From Amyloporia xantha (lineage: Eukaryota > Basidiomycota > Agaricomycetes > Polyporales > Adustoporiaceae): 64,000 bases of DNA. Below, one piece after another: positions 44,250 through 54,941 of this stretch. Location of the stretch: assembly GCA_036971615.1 (NCBI GenBank), contig JAYKKR010000012.1, forward strand, positions 744,001 to 808,000, read 5' to 3'. Both the position numbers and the translations under genes were made by a program. The notes under the pieces are model-generated. The model searched no databases. It was not told where the DNA came from and was given only the letters and a program-made list of their open reading frames with translations. The number at the start of each line of letters is the position of its first letter. Positions within the stretch are counted from its first letter, which is position 1.

Positions 44250-46604
44250 ATGATTCGGATGCTCCTTCAGATAGCAGCTGCGACTGCGGTTATCCAGACA
44301 AGCAGAGCTGCATCTCAGGTGGCCTTTCAGTTGACCAGGACGACGTTGTCCCTCCACCATATCCCATATTTTGTAGCACCCTCTCCAGTTTCTCACCTCG
44401 ACGTGGTTGGCCACGACATATTGCCTCTGGCGACCGACGAAGAGACAGCTGTGAACGGACTTATTCCCATCTCGGTTATACCTACTGTGGAGGCGGACTT
44501 TGGTGATGACGCACTCGCTACGACAGTCCAGACATGGCAAGAGAAAGACGATGTCTGGAACACAGCGTTCCTCTCTGGCATGCCGTTTCACCATGCTATG
44601 CGAGATGCAGGATGCAAACGTGCGTTCTAACTTACAGGAATCTACATCAGTTACAACGGGAACGAGTCGTGCGATGCACCTGCAATCTCGTTAACGACCG
44701 AGTCACAGGAGAAGTACGGTATCAAATTCGTATTCCTGTCTGCGTGCTACATGGGCGGAATCGGCTTGAGGAGAGAACTGCCGTCTGGTCCGTATTTTCT
44801 GGACCCGCTGACGGGAAATATATTCGAAGGTGCACATCTTGCTCGCGACTTCGGAAACCCATCTAACTGCGACTGTGATGCAGCATACCGCCTTTACAGT
44901 GACGAAACGCAGTCTTTCTTGTATGGGACTATTCCCGACGGGAGCGGTGGGTACGACATACTCCCAGCCAAGGTATCCGGGGCTGCGACAGAGACAATAG
45001 GTGTCCCTTCTCGCCTATACTTCACCCCTACGCCGGAGAAACCCTTGGCGGGCGCGCGATTTGCAGTCAAGGATATATTCGACATGGAGGGCCTCCGCAC
45101 AGGTTGCGGGAGCCGTGCGTACTGGGGTTTATATCCTCCGCGGAACAGGACAGCATCTGCCGTGCAGCGCCTGCTTGACGGTGGTCTTGTGCTCGTGGGC
45201 AAGACCAAGACTTCACAGTTCGCCAATGGAGAGCTCGCTACGAACGACTGGGTGGACATCCATGCACCGTACAACCCCCGTGGCGATGGCTACCAGGATG
45301 GCAGCGCGTCGTCCACGGGTTCAGGAACGGCCATTGCAGCGTACCCCTGGCTCGATTACACCGTCGGCAGCGACACGGGGGGATCGATGCGCGGTCCTGC
45401 AGGGGCCAACGGAGTTTTCGGTAACAGGCCATCGCTCGGCGCTGTGTCAATGGACGGTGTGATGTCGATCTCTCCAGAGTTGGACACCGCCGGCATATTC
45501 GCGCGAGATGCAAAGGCATGGCGAGCCATCGGGCATTGGTGGTACCAAGACTTGACTACTGTAAGTGCATCACTGAGCATGGTACCCCGGATCTCAGGCC
45601 GGATCTGTCGCGCAGTACTACCAATTCCCCAAGAGAATTCTCGTTCCTGTGGATTCCTTGAATGACAGCTACCTCACTCATCCGCCGCCTGAGGGAACTG
45701 CTGCAGCAATCTTCGATTCTTTCGTCGAGCGACTCGAAGCTTTTCTGGAAACTACACGTACAGAAGTAAATCTCACGTCGCTTTGGCTCGACACAAAGCC
45801 GTCAAACGTCTCGTCCACCTTGGATGAGATGCTGAACACGACTTATGCTGTTATATTTACGATTGATCAGACATCGCTTGTCGCAGATCCGTTCTTGGCG
45901 GATTACGCGGCGATGAACGACGGCAGGAAGCCTTTCGTTAATCCCGTCCCATTGGCACGGTGGACGTATGGATGGTCGCTGCCTGCGGGAGCCCGTGACG
46001 AGGGCGTTGCGAACAAGACTGTTTTCAAGGACTGGTTCGCGAAGGAAGTGATGATAGGCGGCCATCCGAAGACGTGCTCGGAGAGTATCATAATCTATCC
46101 TCAATCCTCTGGCGAGCCTAGATATCGCAACATGTATCCTGGGTCAGTGATAACGAGGAATAATTGCCTGATGCGCTTCTTCGAAAGCTCGAGAACTCTT
46201 GCTGACGAGCTTTGTACGTAGGTCACCACCCAGTCCACCGTTTGGATTTCAGTCCAGACGCATCGCTGTATTCGCAGAAACTCCAGACATGGTGGTGCCG
46301 AGTACGTCCCTCCGAGGCAGAACCCTTTCATACCTGCTGATACTCACGTTGCACCGTCTGATTTCCCTAGTTGGCGAGGTGCCGTACAACTCTACCATTA
46401 CCGGAAAGACAGAGTACCTCCCGGTGACTGTGAGCTTCATTGCTGCGAAGGGTTGCGTAAGTAAATTCCGCACGGATAAGCGGCATTTCCAGCACTGACA
46501 TATGATATCGACTACAGGACTTGATGCTCTTCGACCTATTTGCCGCTTTGCAGGACGCCGGCATCATCAAGTCTGTCATCACAGGCTCAACGTTGTTCGG
46601 ATGA
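44250..46604 (+). CDS. Secreted amidase-signature protein, copy 1
   Basis: The signal peptide [20 protein letters not shown] starts at 44250. An N-terminal domain of about 150 residues with no obvious catalytic motif comes first, then the amidase-signature domain. The catalytic Lys is in RFAVKDIFD, the cis-Ser in the Gly/Ser loop [10 protein letters not shown], and the nucleophile in [13 protein letters not shown], so Lys-cisSer-Ser are all present. Introns include 44578-44637 (GC-AG), 44830-44883 (54 nt, in-frame and open), 45561-45615, and three short ones near the end. The stop is TGA at 46602-46604. It hydrolyses an amide or ester bond, probably outside the cell or in the secretory path; the substrate is unknown. 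The inverted paralogue is at 51977-54352. Confidence 0.87.
44578..44637 (+). other. GC-AG intron in amidase copy 1
   Basis: The donor reads G|GCATGC where the paralogue has G|GTATGG at the same codon. The acceptor is CTTACAG. Only this choice joins FLSG to IYISYNG in frame. Confidence 0.75.
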
Positions 46605-47427
46605 AGGTGGAAATAGTAGGGATATTTCTTGTAGTCGTCACCATTACCTATTGATGGTTAAGAATGGTCTGGAATCGTTCGTGGGCACGAAGCTCGAGTC
46701 ATGTACAGTACATAGTAAAAGATACCCCACCTTCGTGAAAGGTATCTTTGTCACTCAAAAACTGGAAAGCAGTCACTTTCACCCGCACGGATTTACAGAC
46801 GGTGCACTGCGACGATCGTTGCATACAAAGGGACCACGAAGCAGCGAAGGTCGCTGAATATGACTTCCGTCTCCGCGAGAACCCAACTGAGAAAGATCGC
46901 ATAACGCACTCTGTGTTCCAGGGGATGTTCTAGGGGAGCAATAAACACAGCACCTCGTTGGTCAGAAGCTCGTACGTACGATACATTGCGGTGCCGCCAC
47001 GTACATATAGGGAAGGCTTACTTGACCATGAATAAGGATAGATCCAGAGAATATCACAAATACATATTAAAAATCGCGTAGAATAAAATATCCCAAGAAA
47101 CCGCAACAATGCAGAGACCGTCAACACAACGTCATGAGACGAGTGCTGCCATGATATAGTCGTGTCAAGCCTATTGGCTTGATGGGCATAGTAGTCATGA
47201 AGAGTCGTCGAAGGCCGTGAACGATCGTGAGAGTCGTGACTAAAAGATTGGTAGAGGTTTGACTTGCAGCGGAATTTCGCGGCAGATCACTGCGCAGTTT
47301 TGCGGGGTATGATGCTCGGGAAGGACACGCCGTGGGGAACAAGCGCTCGCCATCGTGCTGCGGGTGCCATACTGCACAGTGCACACAATGTCAATGGACA
47401 CTCGAATTTGACTGAAGACAAATTCAC
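46605..47427. other. Intergenic region between convergent genes
   Basis: 3' flanks of amidase copy 1 and the SUR7-like gene; nothing else recognised. An optional extra last exon of the SUR7-like gene could lie near 47240-47370. Confidence 0.45.
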
Positions 47428-48171
47428 TCACGTCCGATGTGCCTCCTCGTCGTCTTCGCTGTCATCCTCCAGATACTCCCCGCCCACACCGCAGCACTCG
47501 CACACCACGACGCTCAGCAGGATCATCCCCGCCCAGAGGCAAATCACCGCCGCGAGGATCATCCATACTGCCGGGCCCCAGTTCACTGAGTACATATACG
47601 CCGTCAGCGCGGGAATCTTGATGCGCCCAATGATCACCAGCGCGAGGTCCGCTGCGAAGACGAGGCACCCGAGGACGATTGTCACGACTGAGATGACGAG
47701 CGACGTGATCGCGGCTGCGTGGGACTCAAGGAAGAGCGACGTGAATGCACACAGGAACGCGAGCACCGCGCAGACCGGGTGCAGCACTAGAATCACCGTG
47801 ATGCCCTCGATGACACCCTCGACGAGCGACGGGTACCCGGTCAGGTCGAGGATGCTCTCTGGGATGGTGTACCCGAGCCGCGGACCATAGCACGTCTGGA
47901 AGCCGGGCAGGACGCTGTACGCACACACGCCCCACACGCCGAAGCGCACCTCCGTCGCGACCGCCGAGGGCGCCGTGCCGTCTTCCTGCTTGAAGGTGAT
48001 CGAGAAGAGGTATATGGACTGGATAACAGGCAACGAGAGCGCGACGAGCAGGTAGAGCAGGAATGCGATGAAGAGCAGCACACAGGTCGCAATGGAAATC
48101 CCGAGGTGCTTCGCGAGCGGACGGGGGAGGTTGTATTGGCTGAGGGACATGGACTTGAGCTTGAGGGCCAT
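47428..48171 (-). CDS. SUR7/PalI-family tetraspan membrane protein
   Basis: Single open frame of about 247 codons from the ATG at 48171 (MALKLKSMSLSQYNLPRPL). An in-frame ATG 35 codons upstream gives an implausible Cys/Arg/Ser-rich extension. Four hydrophobic segments are visible: CVLLFIAFLLYLLVALSLPV; GITVILVLHPVCAVLAFLCA; ITSLVISVVTIVLGCLVFAA; and WMILAAVICLWAGMILLSVV. The extracytoplasmic loop has FGVWGVCAY and a later Cys (FQTCYGPRLGY), the claudin-like W-C-C pattern of SUR7/PalI (Rim9) proteins. These act in eisosomes/plasma-membrane organisation or ambient pH sensing. The C-terminus is Cys- and Glu/Asp-rich. A GTGAGTG at the stop could splice to a further short exon, changing the last residues. 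Confidence 0.82.
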   Translation of the reverse strand: MALKLKSMSLSQYNLPRPLAKHLGISIATCVLLFIAFLLYLLVALSLPVIQSIYLFSITFKQEDGTAPSAVATEVRFGVWGVCAYSVLPGFQTCYGPRLGYTIPESILDLTGYPSLVEGVIEGITVILVLHPVCAVLAFLCAFTSLFLESHAAAITSLVISVVTIVLGCLVFAADLALVIIGRIKIPALTAYMYSVNWGPAVWMILAAVICLWAGMILLSVVVCECCGVGGEYLEDDSEDDEEAHRT

Positions 48172-49726
48172 TGCGCTACTGTGTCGACGGCGGTGAGAGC
48201 TGAGGGTCGCTGTACAGCAGCTGGGAATGGCGTGGGGCTCTTGAGGTCTGCACCCACGAAGAAGGGAAGCAGCCACGAAGCTTGCCTGATGGACACCGCC
48301 GGATATGGAATATCTTCCATACGAACGTGTGTGCTAGGATTAGGACGGAGGCCCGGCATCAATGAGATTTGTATGGTGAGGGGGAATATGCGGCAGGATG
48401 TCAAGGAATATATATAGATGAAGGGAATATGCCTGGCGCGAGGAGTGCATAGCACCGTCGGCACCACGGGCACCAACCTTCAGCTTTTTAATGTTTCGTT
48501 TAATAGAGAAACGGAAAGGTCACCACACCAATTGAGCAAGCATGCTCAGACAGGACGACTGTTACAGAGGACTGCTGCGAAACTTGATGATTAATGCTTC
48601 AACTAGTCACCAATACTGTCCCTGTGTCAAGTCACAGAACATAGCAATGAGCGCCGTCCCGGACTCCCCGCTTCTGCCTTTTTTGGCAATTTCCCGCCCA
48701 GCGGGCGGCTGCGTCACGTTCCCGCCTCTCTCCAGTGTCCTGTGCCGCTATGCGTTTCGTCATCTCTCTATTCTCGACTTATTCCTGGATATACGTGAAG
48801 TTTACTGCTGCTTGAAATTGACGGATAATTAAGCAGCTTCCCCAGCAGGCCAGTCGCTTAACTTCGTTCTCGTGGGCCGTGGCGACTCGCGAGTTGACCG
48901 TTGAGTCTTTGCTTCGCGTCGCCTGTCAGCACGCTATAGAGGAATAGGACTGCTTGAGCTTTGCGGAAGCGGCAAAGTGCCCATCTTTCATTACCTGCTA
49001 GTTGTCTGCTAGACTCGGAGTGCAGCCATTCAACCCAAATCGTGCGAGTATCCTACGCTGCCTGGAATCGTGGAATATGTTGACTTGGAGGTTTGTTTTG
49101 TCTTCAACTGCGGTCCAGAACTGAAAAAAAGCGCCAGATAAGAGTCCCATTGAATGATGCCATTCCGTTCAAGGTATATGTTGGATCGACCTAGCCATGG
49201 CCCATATGCACTTGGTCTGACCTGGGAACTCTTCAGGTATCAGCGGCAGAGTATAGACGACTATTTCTGTCGCATGAGGTACGATTCAATGGCATCCATG
49301 GTGCAATGATTTAATAGTTGTGGTGCTAGTGCTCCCTTGCCCTAACACCACTGGTGCCATTCCTTGTATGAGTCATTTACATTTCACGTCGCAGGACGAT
49401 CTGGAAGCCCCATGAGCATGGCGGATTCTCTCCTATCTTGGCGCATATGCCAATTACTGGGTGGCGCAGGCATTGCCCGGATACTGTTGCCCGAGAGATA
49501 CGCAATGCTCCAATCACTTGCAGCTTCGCGGCAATTCAAGCCGAGGCCTGGATTGCGGCAGAGGACTTCTTCGGTCATCCTGCAAGTCGCCTATACTTCC
49601 AAGAAACAACCTGTGCGCATGTGTTTTCAGGTTCAAATTTACCAAGTTGTTTCCGAGCTGTATCAACAGCAGCGCTATTGATTCTCCGGTCATGGTTATT
49701 GATATTAAGGTTCAAAGTGCTATCCA
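48172..49726. other. Intergenic region
   Basis: Promoter side of the SUR7-like gene, including TATATATA on either strand at 48408-48416, and the 3' flank of family member 6. No other gene recognised. Confidence 0.5.
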
Positions 49727-51208
49727 TCATCGCCGTCCTTTCTGTGCCGATCTAGTCACTCGTGCACGTTTTAGTGTTGACGGCTGCTCCAGTGTTTCCC
49801 ATGTTGTCAGAGTCGGGAGATTCTGAAGTGGGGAGAGTACCGTTCCAGCCCCGAGCGGACCGTTGGGTCGGAATCGGGCCACACCTGCCAACGCCTCGTT
49901 CAACGAGGATTCGGCTGACCTGCAAGAGCATTCGTTAGCGAATATGCTGGCAGGTACTGTCACGGCGCGATACATACCTTTCTTCCATGTCGTCGATCAT
50001 CCGCTTCTTGCCCTTATCCTTAGAGCTCTGCCATATGGTCTGCAGTGGAATCCTAATCTTGGACCCCTCTGGCTCTGCAGCCTTTTCTTTCCGTGCTTCC
50101 TCCTCTCGCGAGGCATGCCTGCTGTCCCACAGCCTATGATCCCGTTCCACTTTAGGGAGGTAGTCCCTCTCGATCATCTTCCTCTTGGTCTGCAACTCCT
50201 CCAGTCCCTCCTCGACCTCAGCCATCTCGTCCTCAACGTCATCAACGAGCGCATAAAGCTCTTGGACACGAAAATCGATGACCTCATCCTGCCTCACCAT
50301 CGCCGTCAATTCTCGGAGGATCTTCCGCGTTCCTTTCCTTGATGCGCCCGTGATCTTGGCCTGTTTAGGGGCAGAGTCGTCTGTCCCCCGTAATTGCTGC
50401 GACCCAGAGGCTTGGATTTGAGCCTCTGGACCTACTGCATACTGCAATTCTTCAATAGGAGGTAGCTCCACATGCAAAGCTGGATTCCAAAACAACTTCA
50501 GCAGACGTTCGTTGTATTGGATGGAACGGAGAATTACCTCGTGGAGCTTTCGGCTGATCGTAGCTCTCTGATGTGTGCTCCTCGCGAGGGAAGGAGCTCG
50601 GCCCTGCCATCTGTCCCTCAACGCCGTTCCTGCCGACAGTGGCTTGTCCTGCTATATGGTCAACACCTATGCATACCCCAAACTAGCATTTCTGCGTACC
50701 TGTGCCAGATTTCTCATTGACCTCCGCCTTCCTCTTTGGCTCTCGCGAGCGGGACGTTGCGCGTCCTGTTCTTGTCGGCCTGCGACGGCTCGCTTCTGCT
50801 ATGCTGTAAGTCAAGGCTCCTCAAACGTTGGTGAGCGATATGTCTCACCAGCCAATGTGCCCCCGACAGTAGGAGCATCCTCTTCTACTTTGATAGGCTT
50901 GAGCTTTTGCAGGCGAGTTGATTTCCTCGTAATTTTCTTGTCCTCAATCAAACTATGTGACAAGAAGCAACAGTCAGAAGCCTAGCCACGAAGGAGAACA
51001 AAGGTCACGTACGGAGGCACTCCGTCAGGGAATATGGTCACTAGTTGCTCAATTATGTCTACGGTCTTGGCGTTGGCTTTGAGTCCCTCACGCTGCTCAT
51101 GATCATCAGTTTACGACGACCTCATTTGTAGGCCACACATCGTGCACGCACCTGCGCGAGCTTCTGAATCTGGGCGCGAGGCAAGGTGTGAAGCGTTGTA
51201 GCATCCAT
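49727..51208 (-). CDS. SAP-like family member 6 (full architecture)
   Basis: Exon 1 (51208-51152, 57 nt) encodes MDATTLHTLPRAQIQKLAQ. Exon 2 (51092-51013, 80 nt) encodes REGLKANAKTVDIIEQLVT and FPDGVPP. Exon 3 encodes TRKSTRLQKLKPIKVEED. The coiled-coil block follows: GASRKGTRKILRELTAMV, EVIDFRVQELYALVDD, LEELQTKRKMIERDYLPKV, ERDHRLWDSRHASREEEARK, then SKIRIPLQ and KDKGKKRMIDDMEER. A GTATGT intron joins to a last exon (49919-49727) encoding SAESSLNEALAG and a tail with TTWETLEQPSTLKRARVTRS. This is the same order as member 3. It lies downstream of amidase copy 2 on the same strand, about 30 kb from the other members. Confidence 0.8.
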
Positions 51209-51976
51209 TTTATTCTAGTGAGATTGATATTGACGCGTTGAAGTTCAGGTAGTGCGTGGGCCTGGATGAATGTTATGTGCGAGGTGTTTCGGTACAAGAT
51301 GGTTGGATGAAAGAAAGGTGGACGCCTCAGTGGCTTTGTATCAATTCGGAAAGACCAGCCACCGGCCACCTTCAGCCACAGCCGATGGCCACATAACATA
51401 ATGCGCTTTGTCATCACGAGGGCCAAGCACAGAGAGGACCGCGGAGAAGTCGTGGCGTTCCACGTCGTTTACATCGCATTAACGATTAATTGCAGCTCAT
51501 GTGCAATGGTCGTACAGGAGGGCAAGCTCGCATGCTGGCGCATAGTTTTCACGCAGTTCGCTCAGTGGAGTGCACTGATAAATCTGTTTCACTCGCCTAC
51601 TCTTACGCCATTTCTGTCTCCCATACGCAGGCTCGCCGTCCGATCAAATAAGACGCTACCGCTTGCCGATGTAAATTTTTGGTCAGACACAGCTGTCACG
51701 ATGTTGCCAGATGCTGATTGATTCTTTCCACCTGGCATCCCATATACTTCCAGTCTGCTTAGGAAGAAGTAGTGCCAAGGACTGACTTCAAATCAAGTAC
51801 AAAATTTTGATCTTCGAAGAAGCCAAAGGTTGACTCCGCAAGTTTTCATTGTGCGTCATTTCCACTTCATATGTATGTGTAAACATCAAGGTCATTTAGG
51901 TAGTTGTCGAGATAGACATATAGCAACCACAAGACACGTATGCGACGACGTTGACTGAAACCGCTTTGCTATGATT
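51209..51976. other. Intergenic region between member 6 and amidase copy 2
   Basis: Apart from the conserved leader of member 6, nothing recognised. Confidence 0.5.
51222..51248 (-). promoter_or_regulatory. Conserved 5' leader motif of the family (member 6 copy)
   Basis: On the minus strand CTGAACTTCAACGCGTCAAT followed by ATC precedes the ATG, as in members 4 and 5. Confidence 0.6.
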
Positions 51977-54352
51977 TCAGCCGGCTCTGAAAACTCTCGA
52001 CCCAGTAATGACAGGGTCAATGACATCAGCATCTTGCAAGGCGGCGAAGAGATTGAAGAGCATCAGGTCCTTGAATAATGATGGTAAGCGACCTGCAATC
52101 TTGATCATTGAACATATATCTGGTCTACTTACACAACCCTTCGCAGCAATAAAGCTCAGCGTGACCGGAAGATACTCCGTCTCGCCTGTGATGGTAGAGT
52201 TATAAGGGGCTTCTCCGACTAACGATGCGTTAGGGCATCGGTGATCAGCAAGTGACGACATGAGCAGAAACGAACGCACTCGGTACAACCATATCTGGAG
52301 TCTCCGCGAATACAGCAATGCGGCCGGACGAGAATCCAAACGGTGTTCCCGGTGGTCTAGGTGATGCTAAGTCAGCGGCAATCCTTCCTATAGGATACGA
52401 ACACTCGCTAGCGTTATGCTCACCCTGAATAGGCGTTGCGGTACGTAGTTCCTCCAGAGCTTTGCGGGTACAAGAAGATGCTGTCCGAGCACGTATCAGG
52501 ATCCTCGCCCTTTACCACCTCGCTGGCAAACCAATCCATGAAGATCGTCTTATTCACCATAGCCTCGTCGTGGGCCTCTGTGGGTAGCGACCATCCATAG
52601 GTCCATCGTGAGAGAGGAGCCGGGTCAACGAAGGGCTTGCGACCTCCATTACCCGTGGCATAATCAGCAAAGAATGGCTCTGCAAGAAGCGAGGTCTGGT
52701 CGGTAGTGATGAGCACCGGATAGCTCGTGTTCAACATTTCGCGAAGCGTTGATGTGATATTGCTTGGCTTTGTTTCGATCCAAAGCGAAGTCAGATTCAT
52801 CTCGGTGCGTGTAGTTCCGAGGAATGTCTCGAGCTTCTGGATAAATGTATTGAATGTTGCTGCAGCAGTGCCATTGGAAGGTGGGTTGGTGAGGTAGCTG
52901 CTACCAAAAGAATCCACCGGAAACAGGATTTTTGTTGGGAATTGAGAATACTGTGCGTCAGTCAAAATTCAGAGTCAAACCTTATTGTCATGAATTATCT
53001 AGACGTACAGACGTGAAATTTCGATACCACCAATGCCCGACAGCAGCCCACGACTTTGCGTCTCTTGAAAATATGCCAGCAGTGTCCAGCTCTGGAGAGA
53101 GCGGCATCACATCATCAAGCGAGATGGCACCATGCGAGGGCCTATTGCCGAACACTCCATTAGCACCAGCTGGTCCGCGCATCGATCCACCGGTATCACT
53201 GCCAATGGCATAATCCAGCCAAGGATACGCTGCCATGGCCGTTCCTGACCCCGTGGAGGAGCTGCTACCGTCCTGGTAGCCATCGCCCCGAGGGTTGTAT
53301 GGCGCATGAAGGTCCACCCAGTCATCTGTCGCGACCTCCCCATTGGCAAATTGTGAGCTCTTCGTCTTGCCTACAAGCACAAGACCGCTATCCAGCAGGC
53401 GTTGCACCGCGGGCGCCGTTCCATTCCGTGGGGGATAGAGTGCCCAGTAGGCGCGATTACCACAGCCAGTGCGCAAGCCTTGTACGTCGTAGATGTCCTT
53501 GACTGCAAATCGCAAGCCTGCTAGGGGCCGCTCTGGGGTGGGCGTGAAGTATAGACGAGAAGGTACGCCAATAGTCTCGGTCGCAGCACCAGGTACCTTC
53601 GCGGAGAGCATCTCGTATCCTCCCTTTCCATCAGGCATAGTCCCGTACAGGAAAGACTGATTCTCGTCATTGTACAAACGATAAGCTGGGCGCCATATGT
53701 CAGCTGGTCTATGCAATTTCAATTACAGACGGTACAAGCACCTTCAAAAATGTTGCCCGTCAGTGGATCGAGAAAGTAAGGGCCGGAAGGCAGGTCTTTT
53801 GACAAGCCGATTCCTCCGAGATAGCTTGCTGACCTCAGTAGGAATTTGAGGCCGAATTTCTTCTGCGATTCAGCCGTCAATGACACGGAGGGGGCATCGT
53901 ATGAGCCGTTGTAAGTGAGATACAACCCTGTACAAGTAAGAATCGCATCTGCATACTTATATTTATAACCCAGAGAGATCCATACCCGCGAGGAACGCTC
54001 CACTCCAGACGTCGTCCACCACTTGCCATGCCTGCACAGTTGCAGCTAGTGCATCATCACCGAAGTCTGTTTCCGCAGTGGCCATCACGGAGATAGGAAC
54101 AAGTCCGTCAGCAAATACCCCTTCATCCACAACTACCGACGATGCACCATTTCCAAGTAGGTCAATCTGTGACGCAGCAGAAGGTGGCACGTAGTATGGG
54201 ATGTCATTAAGGATCAAAGTCATCCCTGTCAGCTGCAATGGAACCTGAGCTGCTTTTACACAGGTTATGACGATCATGGCAGCCGTCAACGTACATGCGA
54301 GAAGCGCCATCATGGCCTGCTGCGCGCAAGTCGACACAGGGTCGCAAACCAT
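51977..54352 (-). CDS. Secreted amidase-signature protein, copy 2
   Basis: Paralogue of the gene at 44250-46604 on the opposite strand. Translation may start at 54352 or at the second Met near 54313 ([18 protein letters not shown]), which gives a cleaner signal peptide. An N-terminal domain ([35 protein letters not shown]) precedes [20 protein letters not shown], then [15 protein letters not shown]. Catalytic motifs are RFAVKDIYD (Lys), [10 protein letters not shown] (cis-Ser) and [13 protein letters not shown] (nucleophile). The C-terminal exons encode [40 protein letters not shown] and [20 protein letters not shown]. All introns appear canonical, including GTATGG where copy 1 has GCATGC. 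Many N-x-S/T sites fit a secreted glycoprotein. Confidence 0.87.
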
Positions 54353-54941
54353 CTGTCCACATCGCCTTTATACAAGAATGTCTGTAGGTCGGCCCTGACT
54401 GCGAGAGTTCTGTATGGAATTCGACGGCTTCTGTATGCAACATATTGCATACGCTATCGGTGGGAGGTGTCTAAGCATTGTCTTGGCGAAGGTTTCAACG
54501 TAAGAAAATGACCAAATGTACATCCATGTTCATTATAAGATAGCAAATGTGAGCCGTGACCATAGTACCGCAAGGTGGATGTGGCAGAAATTCAGAATCG
54601 CGAGGCAGTCCAGTCTTTTATCCCGGATTCTGAATGCCTAGGACCCGACCACCACCGAAGCGATAAGCAAACTGGAGGAATGTCTCGAGGCGATATATAA
54701 TCGTGTATTCTTATCGTTGGGCTCGTTCTTGAGCTCGACTCCCCGGAATCCCGGGGAGGTCGCGGAACCGAAAATATCAATAACATAAGTTACATAACTT
54801 ATACTACTTATCATGATAAATAACTCCCATAAGTGCTATGACCGAATTTCTGTCCGTCAGCGGCAAGGTTGCTCCCGTTCAAAAGTGGTGTATGGGCGGG
54901 AATGACATCTTAGTGTTCAACCTCGCCGAGAAACAGAGGAG
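54353..54941. other. Divergent promoter region
   Basis: Separates amidase copy 2 (-) and the HSL-type hydrolase (+). It contains two adjacent AT-rich palindromes at 54785-54819. Confidence 0.55.
54785..54819. promoter_or_regulatory. Paired AT-rich palindromes in a divergent promoter
   Basis: ATAAGTTA-CA-TAACTTAT (54785-54802) is followed 5 bp on by TTATCATGATAA (54808-54819). Both are perfect dyads. They could be a dimeric regulator's sites or just low-complexity sequence. Confidence 0.35.
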
